Below are positions 30,909 through 40,744 of a stretch of 64,000 nucleotides of DNA, one piece after another. Every line of letters begins with the position of its first letter. Within the stretch, counting starts at the first letter, position 1. The translations under genes were made by a program, and so were the position numbers. Source of the stretch: Gammaproteobacteria bacterium (lineage in GTDB: Bacteria > Pseudomonadota > Gammaproteobacteria > Eutrophobiales > Eutrophobiaceae); contig JAURNW010000028.1 of NCBI GenBank assembly GCA_030829985.1, positions 40,285 to 104,284 on the forward strand, written 5' to 3'. Under the pieces are notes generated by a model. It made no database searches, was not told the origin of the DNA, and saw nothing but the letters and a program-made list of their open reading frames with translations.

Positions 30909-32090
30909 TTAAGTAATATCTTTGGTGATCCACTCACCTTTTTCTAACACGAGTTGTTGATCACAATTCATGTCACTCGCGGATGCCTGTTGACCATCCA
31001 ATTCCACGACAACTATTTTGCCTGATTCACGCAGCGAATTAATTTTTTCAGTTAGTGCAGAATCTCCCGATGCAGGCGCAAAAATCCTTGGTGGTGAATT
31101 CTTTACAATTGTTTGTTGCTTTAATAAAGATTTTACATCTGTACTAAACCCGGTTGCGGGTCTGGCGCGGCCAAAAGCGCTTCCAATATCATCATAGCGT
31201 CCACCAAAAGCAAGACCATCACCTTCGCCCGGAACAAATGCGGTATAAACCATACCGGTATGATAGTGATAGCCACGTAACTCCGCCAGATCGATATTGA
31301 TAGAAACATCTGCATGCCCGGTTATCGATTCGGATAATGCTTTTATCTCATCCAGGTATTGCCCAATATCAGGTGAAAAATTCTTGAAGTATTTTTTAGC
31401 GTCATCCAACACTGAAACATCGCCATTAAAATCGATCAATTCGAGTAATGCCTTGCTGGATGCATCGTTAACTTTCCATTCTTTATATAAGGACTTTAAT
31501 TCATCCTTCGCTTTACGCTGCAATGCTTCGAAAACCTCTGCTTGTTGTGTAATAGTCAGGGAAGAGTTAGCGCTTAAGGTTCGAAATAATCCAATGTGGC
31601 CAAAATCGATATACGTCTGGTTAATACCCAGCTGGTTAAGCGTTGCCAGCATCAACTTAACGATTTCAATATCGCTTGCAACACCAGAATGTCCGTAAAG
31701 CTCTGCACCTACTTGCAACGGCGCACGAGTGTCGCCGGATTTTCCGGGACGTGTGTGTAGGACAGAACCAAGATAACAGAGGCGTGTCGGAGTATCGCGT
31801 TTTAACAAATGCGCATCGATACGTGCCACCTGTGGTGTAATATCGGCGCGTACACCCATTAAACGACCACTTAGCTGATCGGTTAATTTAAAGGTTTTAA
31901 GATCAAGATCCTCACCTGTACCAGTCAGTAATGATTCCAGATATTCAACCATGGGTGGAATAACAAATTCATAACCCCAGGTAGAAAACAGATCAATAAT
32001 CTTTCTACAGAGTTGTTCGAGTTCGATTGCCTTTGGGGGCAAAATCTCTTCAACACCTTCAGGCAGTAACCAGCGATTAGTAATAGTCAT
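30909..32090 (-). CDS. hisZ: ATP phosphoribosyltransferase regulatory subunit HisZ
   Basis: HisZ is a histidyl-tRNA-synthetase paralogue lacking charging activity that pairs with short-form HisG to start histidine biosynthesis and confer histidine feedback. The 393-residue protein has class II synthetase-like features: RWLLPEGVEEILP start, FELT-like TFKLTDQLSGRLMGVRADITPQVARI (motif 2 region), and ELRGYHYHTGMVYTAFVPGEGDGLAFGGRYDDI. It is shorter than HisS and lacks the anticodon-binding domain. Presence of HisZ implies that the genome's HisG is the short form; HisG is not in this window. Confidence 0.93.
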   Translation of the reverse strand: MTITNRWLLPEGVEEILPPKAIELEQLCRKIIDLFSTWGYEFVIPPMVEYLESLLTGTGEDLDLKTFKLTDQLSGRLMGVRADITPQVARIDAHLLKRDTPTRLCYLGSVLHTRPGKSGDTRAPLQVGAELYGHSGVASDIEIVKLMLATLNQLGINQTYIDFGHIGLFRTLSANSSLTITQQAEVFEALQRKAKDELKSLYKEWKVNDASSKALLELIDFNGDVSVLDDAKKYFKNFSPDIGQYLDEIKALSESITGHADVSINIDLAELRGYHYHTGMVYTAFVPGEGDGLAFGGRYDDIGSAFGRARPATGFSTDVKSLLKQQTIVKNSPPRIFAPASGDSALTEKINSLRESGKIVVVELDGQQASASDMNCDQQLVLEKGEWITKDIT

Positions 32091-32097
32091 AATTTAA

Positions 32098-32295
32098 TTA
32101 ACGAACAATATATAACAGTATCAAACCAGCCGACATGCTGCTAATACCTAAAAACCGTAATGTCTTGTTATCCATTTGAATCGCTGTCAAAAATACTTTA
32201 CGGAGTCCTTCAGGATTCAGAAATGGCATCAGACCTTCTATAATAAATACTAAAGCAAGTGCAGCTAAAAGATCAGAAAAATTAATATCAATCAA
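32098..32295 (-). CDS. DUF2065 (YjeT-like) small membrane protein
   Basis: A 65-residue protein with two hydrophobic helices (ALALVFIIEGLMPFLNP and GISSMSAGLILLYIV). Size, the FLNPEGLRK motif between the helices and location right after hflC match DUF2065 (E. coli YjeT). Function unknown. Seven bases separate it from hisZ. Confidence 0.85.
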   Translation of the reverse strand: MIDINFSDLLAALALVFIIEGLMPFLNPEGLRKVFLTAIQMDNKTLRFLGISSMSAGLILLYIVR

Positions 32296-32356
32296 TCTTC
32301 TTCACCATATTATATTTAAACAGATATTTTAAACTCTAAGCCGTTTATAACGCTGA

Positions 32357-33223
32357 CTATTTTCCTTTAGAGTTATTAAAGTACCTGAAGAAATCTGACT
32401 TAGGTTCAAGCAGTAAAATATCATTACCGTTATTGAAACTATTCTTATAGGCATTCAAACTGCGATAAAGTGAATAGAACTCTTCATCTTTAGTATAGGC
32501 TGCAGCATATATCTCTGTAGCCTGAGCATCACCTTCACCGCGGATAATTTCAGCATCACGATAGGCGTTGGCCAGAATAATCTCACGTTCCCGATCAGCA
32601 TTAGCTCGAATTCGTTCCGCTGCTTCAGAACCACGTGCACGAAAATCTTTAGCTACTCTGTTACGTTCAGCGCGCATACGTTCATACACTGAATTACTGA
32701 CTTCAGTTGGAAGATCGATTCGTTTGGTACGTACATCAACAACCGTTATACCCAGCTCCTGTGGCAAATTTGAAGTACTGGCTGTAACAACACTCAGGAT
32801 CTGGGTGCGTTCTCCTGCGACTACTTCCTGTACAGTGCGCGCACCAAATTCATCGCGTAACGCACGATTAATACGTTGCCCCAACAAACCATTGGCATAA
32901 AGTACATCACCGCGTGTCGCCGTATAAAACTTCTCAACGTCGGTAATACGCCATTTTACATAGTAGTCAACAATCACATCTTTCTTTTCAATTGTCAAAA
33001 AGCGTTGCGGCTCCTGGTCAAGATTCAAAAGACGTTTTTCAAATTTCTGAGCTACATTGACCAGCGGCAACATGAAATGTAAACCGGGTTCATCATCAGA
33101 CCGTTGTATTTCTCTAAATTTAAAAACCAATGCCTGCTCCCATTGGTTTACTATGAAAACAGATGAATACGCAATGACTGCGATAACAAATAATGGAATT
33201 AGAACTTTAGGATTCAAAGGCAT
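32357..33223 (-). CDS. hflC: FtsH modulator HflC
   Basis: HflC and HflK form a large membrane complex that surrounds FtsH and modulates its proteolysis. The 288-residue protein has one N-terminal transmembrane segment (about 5-25) followed by a prohibitin/SPFH domain (EQALVFKFREIQRSDDEPGLHF, GLLGQRINRALRDEFGARTVQEVVAGER) and a helical C-terminal part. Its ATG overlaps the hflK stop by one base (TAATG), a strong sign of stoichiometric expression. Confidence 0.95.
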   Translation of the reverse strand: MPLNPKVLIPLFVIAVIAYSSVFIVNQWEQALVFKFREIQRSDDEPGLHFMLPLVNVAQKFEKRLLNLDQEPQRFLTIEKKDVIVDYYVKWRITDVEKFYTATRGDVLYANGLLGQRINRALRDEFGARTVQEVVAGERTQILSVVTASTSNLPQELGITVVDVRTKRIDLPTEVSNSVYERMRAERNRVAKDFRARGSEAAERIRANADREREIILANAYRDAEIIRGEGDAQATEIYAAAYTKDEEFYSLYRSLNAYKNSFNNGNDILLLEPKSDFFRYFNNSKGK

Positions 33224-34362
33224 TAGCGTACTCCCCTGAGTCGTTCATCAAGTCTCTGTCTTATATCGTTGGTACTCGATGATGATGTGGTGGATTCGTT
33301 GAAATCTGGAGCAGAAATCTTTGAATTATTGTTTTGTCGCTTCTCAATCAATTTATCTATAGGTAAATACATCAGACTATTGCCATTATCATTATCAATA
33401 AGTACTTTATTGGTATTAGTAAAAACTGATTCAATTGCATCCAAATAAAGTCTTTCACGTGTGACTTCCGGAGCACGTTGGTATTCAGCTAACAGTTGTT
33501 CGAAACGATTCGCTTCACCCTCAGCCTTGGAAATAATACGTGATTTATAACCATTCGATTCTTCACGCAAGCGTGCGGCGCCACCGCGTGCTCTTGGCAA
33601 AATGTCATTTCGATAAGCCTCGGCTTCATTAACCTGGCGCTGCTCATCCTCACGTGCCTTGATAGCATCATCAAATGCCGCCTTAACTTCTTCTGGCGGT
33701 TTAGCGGGCTGCATTTCCGCTGTGGAAATATAAATGCCAGTTTTATAATCACCCAGTGTTTCCTGTATCAATGATTGTATTCTTTCGGCAATTTCGCTTC
33801 GCCCTTCGGTTAAAACAAAATCCAGTTTGCTCTTGCCAATCACTTCACGCACCGAGCTTTCAGTCACCTGTCTAAGCGTTGCTGCTGGAGAATACACATT
33901 AAACAGATATTCTGTTGCATCACCAATTCGCCATTGCACAGCAACTTCAACGTCGACGATATTTTCATCCTGAGTCAGCATCAGTGCTTTATGTGTAATC
34001 GAACGGACTTGACCGACATTCACCTTTTCTACCTGTTCTATCGGTCTCGGAAAACGTATATTCAAACCAGGTTCAAGCGTATCAACATGTTCTCCAAAAC
34101 GTAGTACTACACCACGTTCCTGTTGATCGATGAGATAAGTCATATCAAAGGCCAGCCACATTAATAAGAGAATCAAGCCCATCAAAAATGGAAACATGGA
34201 ATTGCTGTCACCGATTTTACCGGGACGCCCGCCAAAAATACCGCCAAGGCCTTTTTGCATTTTCCTGACTATCTCATCGAGATCAGGTGGACCATCTCCA
34301 TCACCTCGGTTACCCCAGGGATCTTTACCTTTATTGTTATCAGGTGGTTCATTCCAGCCCAT
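33223..34362 (-). CDS. hflK: FtsH modulator HflK
   Basis: Partner of HflC. The 379-residue protein has the glycine/aspartate-rich cytoplasmic N-terminus typical of HflK (MGWNEPPDNNKGKDPWG), one transmembrane segment (about 57-77), an SPFH domain (DQQERGVVLRFGEHVDTLEPGLN) and a helical region, then a low-complexity Ser/Thr-rich C-terminus. Lies between hflX and hflC, in the standard order. Confidence 0.95.
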   Translation of the reverse strand: MGWNEPPDNNKGKDPWGNRGDGDGPPDLDEIVRKMQKGLGGIFGGRPGKIGDSNSMFPFLMGLILLLMWLAFDMTYLIDQQERGVVLRFGEHVDTLEPGLNIRFPRPIEQVEKVNVGQVRSITHKALMLTQDENIVDVEVAVQWRIGDATEYLFNVYSPAATLRQVTESSVREVIGKSKLDFVLTEGRSEIAERIQSLIQETLGDYKTGIYISTAEMQPAKPPEEVKAAFDDAIKAREDEQRQVNEAEAYRNDILPRARGGAARLREESNGYKSRIISKAEGEANRFEQLLAEYQRAPEVTRERLYLDAIESVFTNTNKVLIDNDNGNSLMYLPIDKLIEKRQNNNSKISAPDFNESTTSSSSTNDIRQRLDERLRGVR

Positions 34363-34443
34363 ATATTCTTTCTCCGACGAAAATTAAAGGTATTTTTAGT
34401 AATACCGTATTTGTAAATTTAAAAAATGAATTTGTAAACGATC

Positions 34444-35742
34444 TTAATAGCGAGCCGGTAATGACTGCAACTGTGATAAATCCAGACTCGCTTCTTCACA
34501 TAGCTTATGCAATCTGAATTCTTCAAGTTCTACTTCCATTGTCCAACCGCCTTTTTCATTCGCATCATCATATCTAACTGCCCCAAGATCAAATAATTTT
34601 GCCCTTAACTGACCCGCAGTTACCGGCAAATTCAGGTAAAGTGGTTTAGTGTTATGACATAATTGCTGTTCAATATTCTCTCGTAATAGTTCAATACCCT
34701 TGCCCGTATGCGATGACAGCCATATTCTTGTATTAGGGTAATTATCAGCATGTTCTATATGAGCCGTTTGCTCTGCATATTTATCAATCTTGTTATAAAC
34801 CTCTATTTGGGGCACATTTGACGCATCAATCATCTCAATTACCTTATTGACCTCATCAATGCGTTGCTGCCGTTGTTCATGATCAACATCTATAACGTGT
34901 ATCAATAAATCAGCTTCTCTAACTTCTTCCAGTGTCGCCTGGAATGACTCAACCAGATCATGTGGCAAATCACGAATAAATCCCACTGTGTCTGTCAATA
35001 TCACATTTCTTCCAGAATCCATCTCAACCCGCCTTAATGTCGGGTCTAGTGTTGCAAACAATTGGTTCGCAGCCCTGACATCAGCACCGGTTAATCGATT
35101 GAACAATGTAGATTTACCAGCATTGGTATAACCAACAAGAGAAATGACTGGCACATCATTTTTCTTACGTTGCTGTCGGCTCAAAAAACGCTGCTTACGT
35201 ACTTTTTCCAGACGCTGATGAATCAATTTAATTCGAAACCCCACCAATCGTCGATCCGTTTCAAGCTGGGTTTCACCTGGTCCTCTCAGACCTATACCAC
35301 CTTTTTGACGTTCAAGGTGTGTCCAACCTCGAATTAATCGAGTGGACAAATGTTGTAGTTGAGCCAATTCAACCTGCAATTTACCTTCATAACTTCGCGC
35401 ACGTTGCGCAAATATATCTAAAATCAATCCAATCCTGTCAATAACACGAACATTCATGTGTTTTTCCAGGTTACGTTCCTGTGCCGGAGTCAGAGGATGA
35501 TTAAAGATAACAACATCAGCATTAAGCTGTTCGACCTGAGCAGTAATCTCATCCGCTTTTCCTTTGCCAACAAATAGCTGAGCATCCGGCCTTTGACGAG
35601 GAGCAATGATTGAACCAATTACATCCAGCCCGGATGAGTCAACTAATTGAACAAATTCATTAAATGCATCATCCGCCGTAGATTTATTAAAATCGACGTA
35701 AACGATTAAGGCACGCTGAATGTCAGCGGATTTTGATTCCAA
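34444..35742 (-). CDS. hflX: Ribosome-splitting GTPase HflX
   Basis: HflX is a 50S-associated GTPase that dissociates stalled ribosomes. In the 432-residue protein the HflX-type N-terminal domain (VGKGKADEITAQVEQLNADVVIFNHPLTPAQERNLE) precedes a linker with RGPGETQLETDRR and the G domain with P-loop VGYTNAGKSTLFNRLTG (about 202-218), DTVGFIRDLPH and NKID. Transcribed with hfq 27 bases upstream. Confidence 0.96.
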   Translation of the reverse strand: MESKSADIQRALIVYVDFNKSTADDAFNEFVQLVDSSGLDVIGSIIAPRQRPDAQLFVGKGKADEITAQVEQLNADVVIFNHPLTPAQERNLEKHMNVRVIDRIGLILDIFAQRARSYEGKLQVELAQLQHLSTRLIRGWTHLERQKGGIGLRGPGETQLETDRRLVGFRIKLIHQRLEKVRKQRFLSRQQRKKNDVPVISLVGYTNAGKSTLFNRLTGADVRAANQLFATLDPTLRRVEMDSGRNVILTDTVGFIRDLPHDLVESFQATLEEVREADLLIHVIDVDHEQRQQRIDEVNKVIEMIDASNVPQIEVYNKIDKYAEQTAHIEHADNYPNTRIWLSSHTGKGIELLRENIEQQLCHNTKPLYLNLPVTAGQLRAKLFDLGAVRYDDANEKGGWTMEVELEEFRLHKLCEEASLDLSQLQSLPARY

Positions 35743-35769
35743 ATGCTTACCAGATTATTTTAATTGAGA

Positions 35770-36015
35770 TCACGCCTCTTCGCCGGATTCATCATCCGAA
35801 CGCGGAAGTTTGACGTTTCTAGCAGGTACAATTGTTGACACAGCATGTTTGTATACTAATTGGCTCACCGAATTTTTTAGTAGTATCACAAATTGATCGA
35901 ATGATTCTACTTGTCCTTGTAACTTTATGCCATTGACCAAAAAGATGGATACCGGGATACGCTCTTTTCTAAGAGCATTCAAAAAAGGATCCTGCAATGA
36001 GTGCCCCTTACTCAT
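35770..36015 (-). CDS. hfq: RNA chaperone Hfq
   Basis: Hfq hexamers pair small RNAs with mRNAs. Start chosen at 36015 (81 residues, [20 protein letters not shown]), preceded by a strong GGAAGGAG site; an in-frame upstream ATG at 36075 adds 20 unrelated residues. The Sm1 region ([25 protein letters not shown]) and Sm2 YKHAVSTI motif are intact; the C-terminal tail is short and acidic (about 15 residues), unlike the long tail of E. coli Hfq. Confidence 0.97.
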   Translation of the reverse strand: MSKGHSLQDPFLNALRKERIPVSIFLVNGIKLQGQVESFDQFVILLKNSVSQLVYKHAVSTIVPARNVKLPRSDDESGEEA

Positions 36016-36123
36016 AATAATTCTCCTTCCAATATAATTATTCTTATTTGTATTGTCGCCAAAACCTACGACCATTTTTATTTATTATCCATCAAGTATA
36101 TTACAAATGGGATAGTTTTACGG

Positions 36124-37050
36124 TTAATTATCGAGATTTTTGAGAATTTCAGTAAAAATTCCGCTTTTATAGGGATCATACCATTTTGCATTGCTTTCAG
36201 ACCTGCACCAGGTGATTTGTCGCTTTGCCAATTGCCGTGTGGCAACTATGGCATATTCCTGCATTTCATCAAAACTACATTCGCCGTCTAGATAGCGCCA
36301 TATCTGCCTGTAGCCCACAAGACGCATTGATGGCAGGGCTAATGACAAATCACCCCGATGATATAAAGCTTCTACCTCCTCAATAAGTCCCGACTTCAAC
36401 ATCTGTGAGAATCGTTGTTTGACTTTCTCATGCAATATTGAACGATCATCAGGCACCAGGATGATTTTCTTGATGGGGTATGGAAAATCTTGCTTTTGTT
36501 CTTCAGAGATCAATGTGGATAGTGTTTTTCCTGTAATTTCATAGACTTCTAACGCACGTTGGATTCGCTGAGGGTCATTTTCACTAATGCGGTTAGCCGC
36601 TTCTGGATCAATTTTATGTAATCTGGCATGTAGGCTTTGCCAGCCTTCTGCTGCTGCTTCCGCTTCAAGCCTCACCCGTATCCTAAAATTAGCTTCTGGT
36701 AAGTCTGCCAATCCTTGTTCAAGTGCCCGAAAATACAAGCCGGTACCGCCCACGAGGACAGGCGTCTTGTTATTATTCAGGATTTCCCTGATCGCTGAGT
36801 TTGCATCTTCCTGAAACAGTGCTGCTGAATATGATTCGAGCGGGTCACAAATATCAATTAAGCGGTGTGGTGCCTTAGCCAATAATGCTTTATCCGGTTT
36901 GGCAGTACCTATATCCATACCGCGATAAACCATTGCTGAATCGACGCTAATAATTTCACAATCGATATTGTCATTTAAATATACGGCCAAATCCGTTTTA
37001 CCGGTGGCAGTCGGGCCCATAATGAAAATCACAGAATTTGAATCATTCAT
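36124..37050 (-). CDS. miaA: tRNA dimethylallyltransferase MiaA
   Basis: MiaA adds a dimethylallyl group to N6 of A37 in tRNAs reading U-starting codons. The 308-residue protein has the P-loop GPTATGKTDLAVYL, catalytic DSAMVYRGMDIGTAKP, LVGGTGLYFRALEQG and the zinc-finger-like insertion ending at RQLAKRQITWCRSE. Three bases follow the mutL stop; hfq follows after about 108 nt, where an hfq promoter may lie. Confidence 0.96.
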   Translation of the reverse strand: MNDSNSVIFIMGPTATGKTDLAVYLNDNIDCEIISVDSAMVYRGMDIGTAKPDKALLAKAPHRLIDICDPLESYSAALFQEDANSAIREILNNNKTPVLVGGTGLYFRALEQGLADLPEANFRIRVRLEAEAAAEGWQSLHARLHKIDPEAANRISENDPQRIQRALEVYEITGKTLSTLISEEQKQDFPYPIKKIILVPDDRSILHEKVKQRFSQMLKSGLIEEVEALYHRGDLSLALPSMRLVGYRQIWRYLDGECSFDEMQEYAIVATRQLAKRQITWCRSESNAKWYDPYKSGIFTEILKNLDN

Positions 37051-37053
37051 GAT

Positions 37054-38724
37054 TTACTTTTTAAGTAATGTCGACAATGAATCAATATCAAGTTTCCGCC
37101 AGGGTAATGTCGGCAATTCACAAACACCATTTTCAAAAATAAGAATATCATTAACTAATTGTTCCAGACTTTTATCATCTAATGCTGTACCAGAGTCATT
37201 TACATGTTGCGCTAGTTTACGTGCAATAAATTCGTCTGAATTATTTTTCATCAGTGCTTCAAGAAAATCGTTAAGTAATGAGATCGACTCCGAATAAATT
37301 AATTGAATCGGTATTGCGCGAATTAATACCTGATCAGGTGTGATCTGTTCTAATTCAAATCCCCACCGTTGAATTTTTATGTTTTGTTTAATCAAAAATT
37401 GAAGTTTGGTCTGGCTTAATTCACATGCTACTGGAACAAGAATGGGGCGCTTGGTAATACTATTAGAAAAGTAGTGTTGAAGCAGGCTTTCTGCTGTTAT
37501 TACAATTCTGGCTTTTGCAATATCAATTAAATATGAATCATTGTTGACTCTGGCAACAATAAATTGATCTGACAATAAAGTTAAATATTTTACCGATAGT
37601 TTATTCCTGTCAAGGATATCGCTTTGTTTAAATTCGGATGCGCGATAAACATTAACAGTTTCGCTAATATTATGTTGCACATGCGTATTATCGTCGGCAT
37701 AACGTACATCACTTTCTACACTGATTACCGGTTTATTCAAGTATGACAACAAACTACTATAAATAAAATCATGAATATTTCTGGTCTCAGAAAAACGGAC
37801 CTCAGACTTTGCAGGATGAACATTCACATCTACCATGCATGGGTCTAATTCAAGATGTAATACATAACTGGGATAACGGCCTATGGCAATGCGGTCATCA
37901 TAGGCTAACCTTAAAGCATGATTTACATGCTTATCATGCACAATACGACCATTAACATAAAAATATTGTCTATCTGATTGGCTGCGTGCTACCTCACTCA
38001 AGCCCAACCAGCCCCATAAATGTAAACCTTCTTTTTTTGAATCAACACGGACACTATTATTAAGAAATGACCGACCACAAACACTATGAACACGCTGCTC
38101 AATATTATCCTTACATGCAGGTAAACTGAATAAAGAATGATCGTTATGTTTAACGAATATACCGGTTGAAAAATGGCTTAGTGAGAGTGCTCGTATCAAG
38201 GCCTGTATGTGTAAATACTCGGTTTTTTCAGATTTCAAAAATTTACGACGACCTGGTGTTGAATAAAAAAGATCATTTACTTCTACTGTTGTACCTACCT
38301 CATGCGCTGCCGGTTTAATCAGATTTTTATTATCGATACACCATGCTTGCTCAGTGCCATCAAGACGTGACGTCATTTTAAAACGTGAGACGGAGGCAAT
38401 GCTTGGGATAGCCTCACCCCTGAAGCCCATACTGACTATCTGTGATAAGTCTGAGAACGCTGATAATTTACTGGTAGCATGGGCTTGTAATGCCAATTTC
38501 AGATCATCTTTATGTATGCCCTGACCGTTATCACGTACCCTTATTAGGCTTACGCCTGCGGCTTCCAGGTCGATATGTATTTGTGTTGCAGCAGCATCAA
38601 TACTATTTTCAATTAATTCTTTTACTACCGATGCAGGCCGTTCAATTACTTCGCCAGCGGCTATCTGGTTAGCGACTGCGACGGAGAGTTTGTGAATACG
38701 AGGAACACTTACAATATCTGACAT
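37054..38724 (-). CDS. mutL: DNA mismatch repair protein MutL (non-endonuclease type)
   Basis: MutL couples MutS mismatch recognition to downstream nicking. Start placed at 38724 (556 residues, SVPRIHKLSVAVANQIAAGEVIERPASV); extra in-frame residues up to 38796 are not family-like. The GHKL ATPase site is intact (ELIENSIDA, VRDNGQGI, TSKL, GFRGEA). In the C-terminal domain the position of the metal-binding DQHAxxERI motif of endonuclease-type MutL reads IDIAKARIV, so the nuclease site is absent. This is the E. coli pattern and predicts a MutH elsewhere in the genome. Confidence 0.95.
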   Translation of the reverse strand: MSDIVSVPRIHKLSVAVANQIAAGEVIERPASVVKELIENSIDAAATQIHIDLEAAGVSLIRVRDNGQGIHKDDLKLALQAHATSKLSAFSDLSQIVSMGFRGEAIPSIASVSRFKMTSRLDGTEQAWCIDNKNLIKPAAHEVGTTVEVNDLFYSTPGRRKFLKSEKTEYLHIQALIRALSLSHFSTGIFVKHNDHSLFSLPACKDNIEQRVHSVCGRSFLNNSVRVDSKKEGLHLWGWLGLSEVARSQSDRQYFYVNGRIVHDKHVNHALRLAYDDRIAIGRYPSYVLHLELDPCMVDVNVHPAKSEVRFSETRNIHDFIYSSLLSYLNKPVISVESDVRYADDNTHVQHNISETVNVYRASEFKQSDILDRNKLSVKYLTLLSDQFIVARVNNDSYLIDIAKARIVITAESLLQHYFSNSITKRPILVPVACELSQTKLQFLIKQNIKIQRWGFELEQITPDQVLIRAIPIQLIYSESISLLNDFLEALMKNNSDEFIARKLAQHVNDSGTALDDKSLEQLVNDILIFENGVCELPTLPWRKLDIDSLSTLLKK

Positions 38725-38829
38725 AAACCGTATGATACGGCAGGCAAGTGTGAAAGGTGAAGTGTAATAACTTAAAGACTGAAACGTAGTGACCAATTAA
38801 ACATACTGTTTAAGGTCCAAAAAGAATTG

Positions 38830-40134
38830 CTAGGTACCGCTGCTGCTTCCTGGAATATTGATAGTTTGACCTACTCGCACTAAATCACCTTTTATATCGT
38901 TGTATCTGCGCAAGGTATCTGCACTCACTCGATAATGTTGGGCAATAGTTGACAATGTTTCTCCACGCTCAATGATATGTTTACGAGAAGCGAGTAATGT
39001 CCCTTCCGGTGCAAAGTCACGAAAATAACCACGTAATCCAACGACAATAGCGTTAGCCATATCAGTACGATGCTTTTTACTCGTCAACTTTCGCTCTTCC
39101 TGCGGATTCGAAATAAAAGCTGTTTCGATTAAGATTGAGGGAATATCAGGTGACTTTAAAACTGCAAAACCGGCCGATTGAACACTATGTTTATGTACTT
39201 TACCAATACTCTTTAAACCTTTGAGTACACGATCAGCAATATCTATACTCGCTTCAAGACTAGCGGTTTGTGATAAATCCAATAATACTGAAGCCAACAC
39301 ATCGTCTTTGTTATCCAGACTAACACCACCAATCAGATCAGACGCATTTTCCGATTCAGCCAGCCACTTCGCTGCTTCACTACTCGCGCCTCTTTTTGAT
39401 AATACATAGACCGATGATCCATGTACTCTGGAATCGCGAAAAGCATCTGCATGGACCGACATAAATAAATCTGCTTTGTATTCGCGAGCGGTATCAATCC
39501 GTTTGCGTAATGGCATGTAGTAGTCACCTTTACGTATCATGACTGCACGCATGCCCCGTTCTTTATTAATTACATCTACAAGTTGTTTCGAAATCTCAAG
39601 AACGACATTTTTTTCATAGACACCACTCGGACCCCTCGCGCCCGGATCTTCACCACCATGTCCGGCATCAATTGCAATAATGACATCTCGCAGCCGATTA
39701 GCTGCGGTAAGTTCTTCTTTGATCTCGGTTGTTTTTATTTCATCGCCTTCCGTACCAATCAGGTCAATAACCAGACGATGGCCGTACTGTGAATTGGGTT
39801 TTAATTGGAAACTTTTATGTTTTACAAATTTTTTCAGATCCAGAACGATGCGAAGATCATTGTCATTACGTGCACCTGAACGTATGGCCTGTAAATATTT
39901 ATCTTCATTTCCAGGCTGAGCGGGTTTTTTTGACATTGAGGTCTGTTTGAGATCAATTACAGTACGGTAGGGCGCTGTTAACATCGACAAATTATGTTCT
40001 ACCGGACCACTGACATCGAATACAACACGGGTGCTATCAGGCGCGGCCCAAACCCGGACATTATCGATCGTCACCGACTCAGCCAAGACTGATGATGATA
40101 GAAAAACGAAAATATTAAATAAACACAATCGCAT
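38830..40134 (-). CDS. amiC: N-acetylmuramoyl-L-alanine amidase with AMIN and LysM domains
   Basis: A periplasmic septal cell-wall amidase that splits daughter cells. From the ATG at 40134 (434 residues) it begins with a signal peptide (MRLCLFNIFVFLSSSVLAES) and has AGGT about nine bases upstream; in-frame ATGs at 40185 and 40266 would bury this signal. An AMIN targeting domain (about 20-120) is followed by Amidase_3 with zinc ligands in IAIDAGHGGEDPGARG and YEKNVVLEIS, the later SVHADAF, and catalytic LIETAFISNPQEE. A C-terminal LysM (HIIERGETLSTIAQHYRVS) binds peptidoglycan. Naming AmiB or AmiC is by context only. Confidence 0.9.
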   Translation of the reverse strand: MRLCLFNIFVFLSSSVLAESVTIDNVRVWAAPDSTRVVFDVSGPVEHNLSMLTAPYRTVIDLKQTSMSKKPAQPGNEDKYLQAIRSGARNDNDLRIVLDLKKFVKHKSFQLKPNSQYGHRLVIDLIGTEGDEIKTTEIKEELTAANRLRDVIIAIDAGHGGEDPGARGPSGVYEKNVVLEISKQLVDVINKERGMRAVMIRKGDYYMPLRKRIDTAREYKADLFMSVHADAFRDSRVHGSSVYVLSKRGASSEAAKWLAESENASDLIGGVSLDNKDDVLASVLLDLSQTASLEASIDIADRVLKGLKSIGKVHKHSVQSAGFAVLKSPDIPSILIETAFISNPQEERKLTSKKHRTDMANAIVVGLRGYFRDFAPEGTLLASRKHIIERGETLSTIAQHYRVSADTLRRYNDIKGDLVRVGQTINIPGSSSGT

Positions 40135-40297
40135 TTTCGCTGACCTAAATTTTGATCCTATTATTTGTTGAATTGCTTTGATCATTAATAGTTTCAAGTT
40201 TTTTTTAAAAAAGCAACCTATATCCATGTTTTTTATGAATAATAGTATAAATAAATTAACTGTCAACTAATACGAAAAGAGGTTTTATGAGGATAGG

Positions 40298-40744
40298 TTA
40301 GAAATTTTTTGAAATAAACTCAGCCGCTACCGATGCAAATTCTATTTCAACGGAACGACCTGTATCTGCATACTTGAAAGATAAAATAATATCAGCCGCT
40401 GGAAGCACAGCCGCACCATATTCTGGCCACTCAAATAAACAAACCGAATTACCATCGCAATAATCACGAATACCCATGGCTTCAAGTTCTTCAGGGTCAT
40501 TAATCCTATATAAATCAAAGTGATAAACATTTTTCCCGGCAATTGTATAAGGCTCTACCAAGGTATAGGTAGGACTTTTTACTGTGCCTTCATGGCCCAA
40601 AGCATTTAACAATCCTCGCACAAATGTGGTCTTACCGGCACCGAGTTCACCGTTCAGAAAGATTAGCTCGCCACCTTGTAAGTGGCTGGCTATCTTCGCA
40701 CCTAAGGCTATCGTCTCTGACTCATCTTCCAGCAAAAATAGCAT
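40298..40744 (-). CDS. tsaE: tRNA threonylcarbamoyladenosine biosynthesis ATPase TsaE
   Basis: TsaE is the ATPase that resets TsaB-TsaD during t6A37 formation in tRNA. The 148-residue protein has the Walker A GELGAGKTTFVRGLL, SPTYTLVEPY and the YHFDLYRI and CLFEWPEYG motifs of the family. Its ATG overlaps the stop of the nnr gene by one base. The nnr-tsaE-ami order is highly conserved. Confidence 0.95.
   Translation of the reverse strand: MLFLLEDESETIALGAKIASHLQGGELIFLNGELGAGKTTFVRGLLNALGHEGTVKSPTYTLVEPYTIAGKNVYHFDLYRINDPEELEAMGIRDYCDGNSVCLFEWPEYGAAVLPAADIILSFKYADTGRSVEIEFASVAAEFISKNF

Noticed and set aside
36016..36075. Extended hfq start at 36075
   Set aside because: Hfq begins at [10 protein letters not shown] with a strong ribosome site directly before it.
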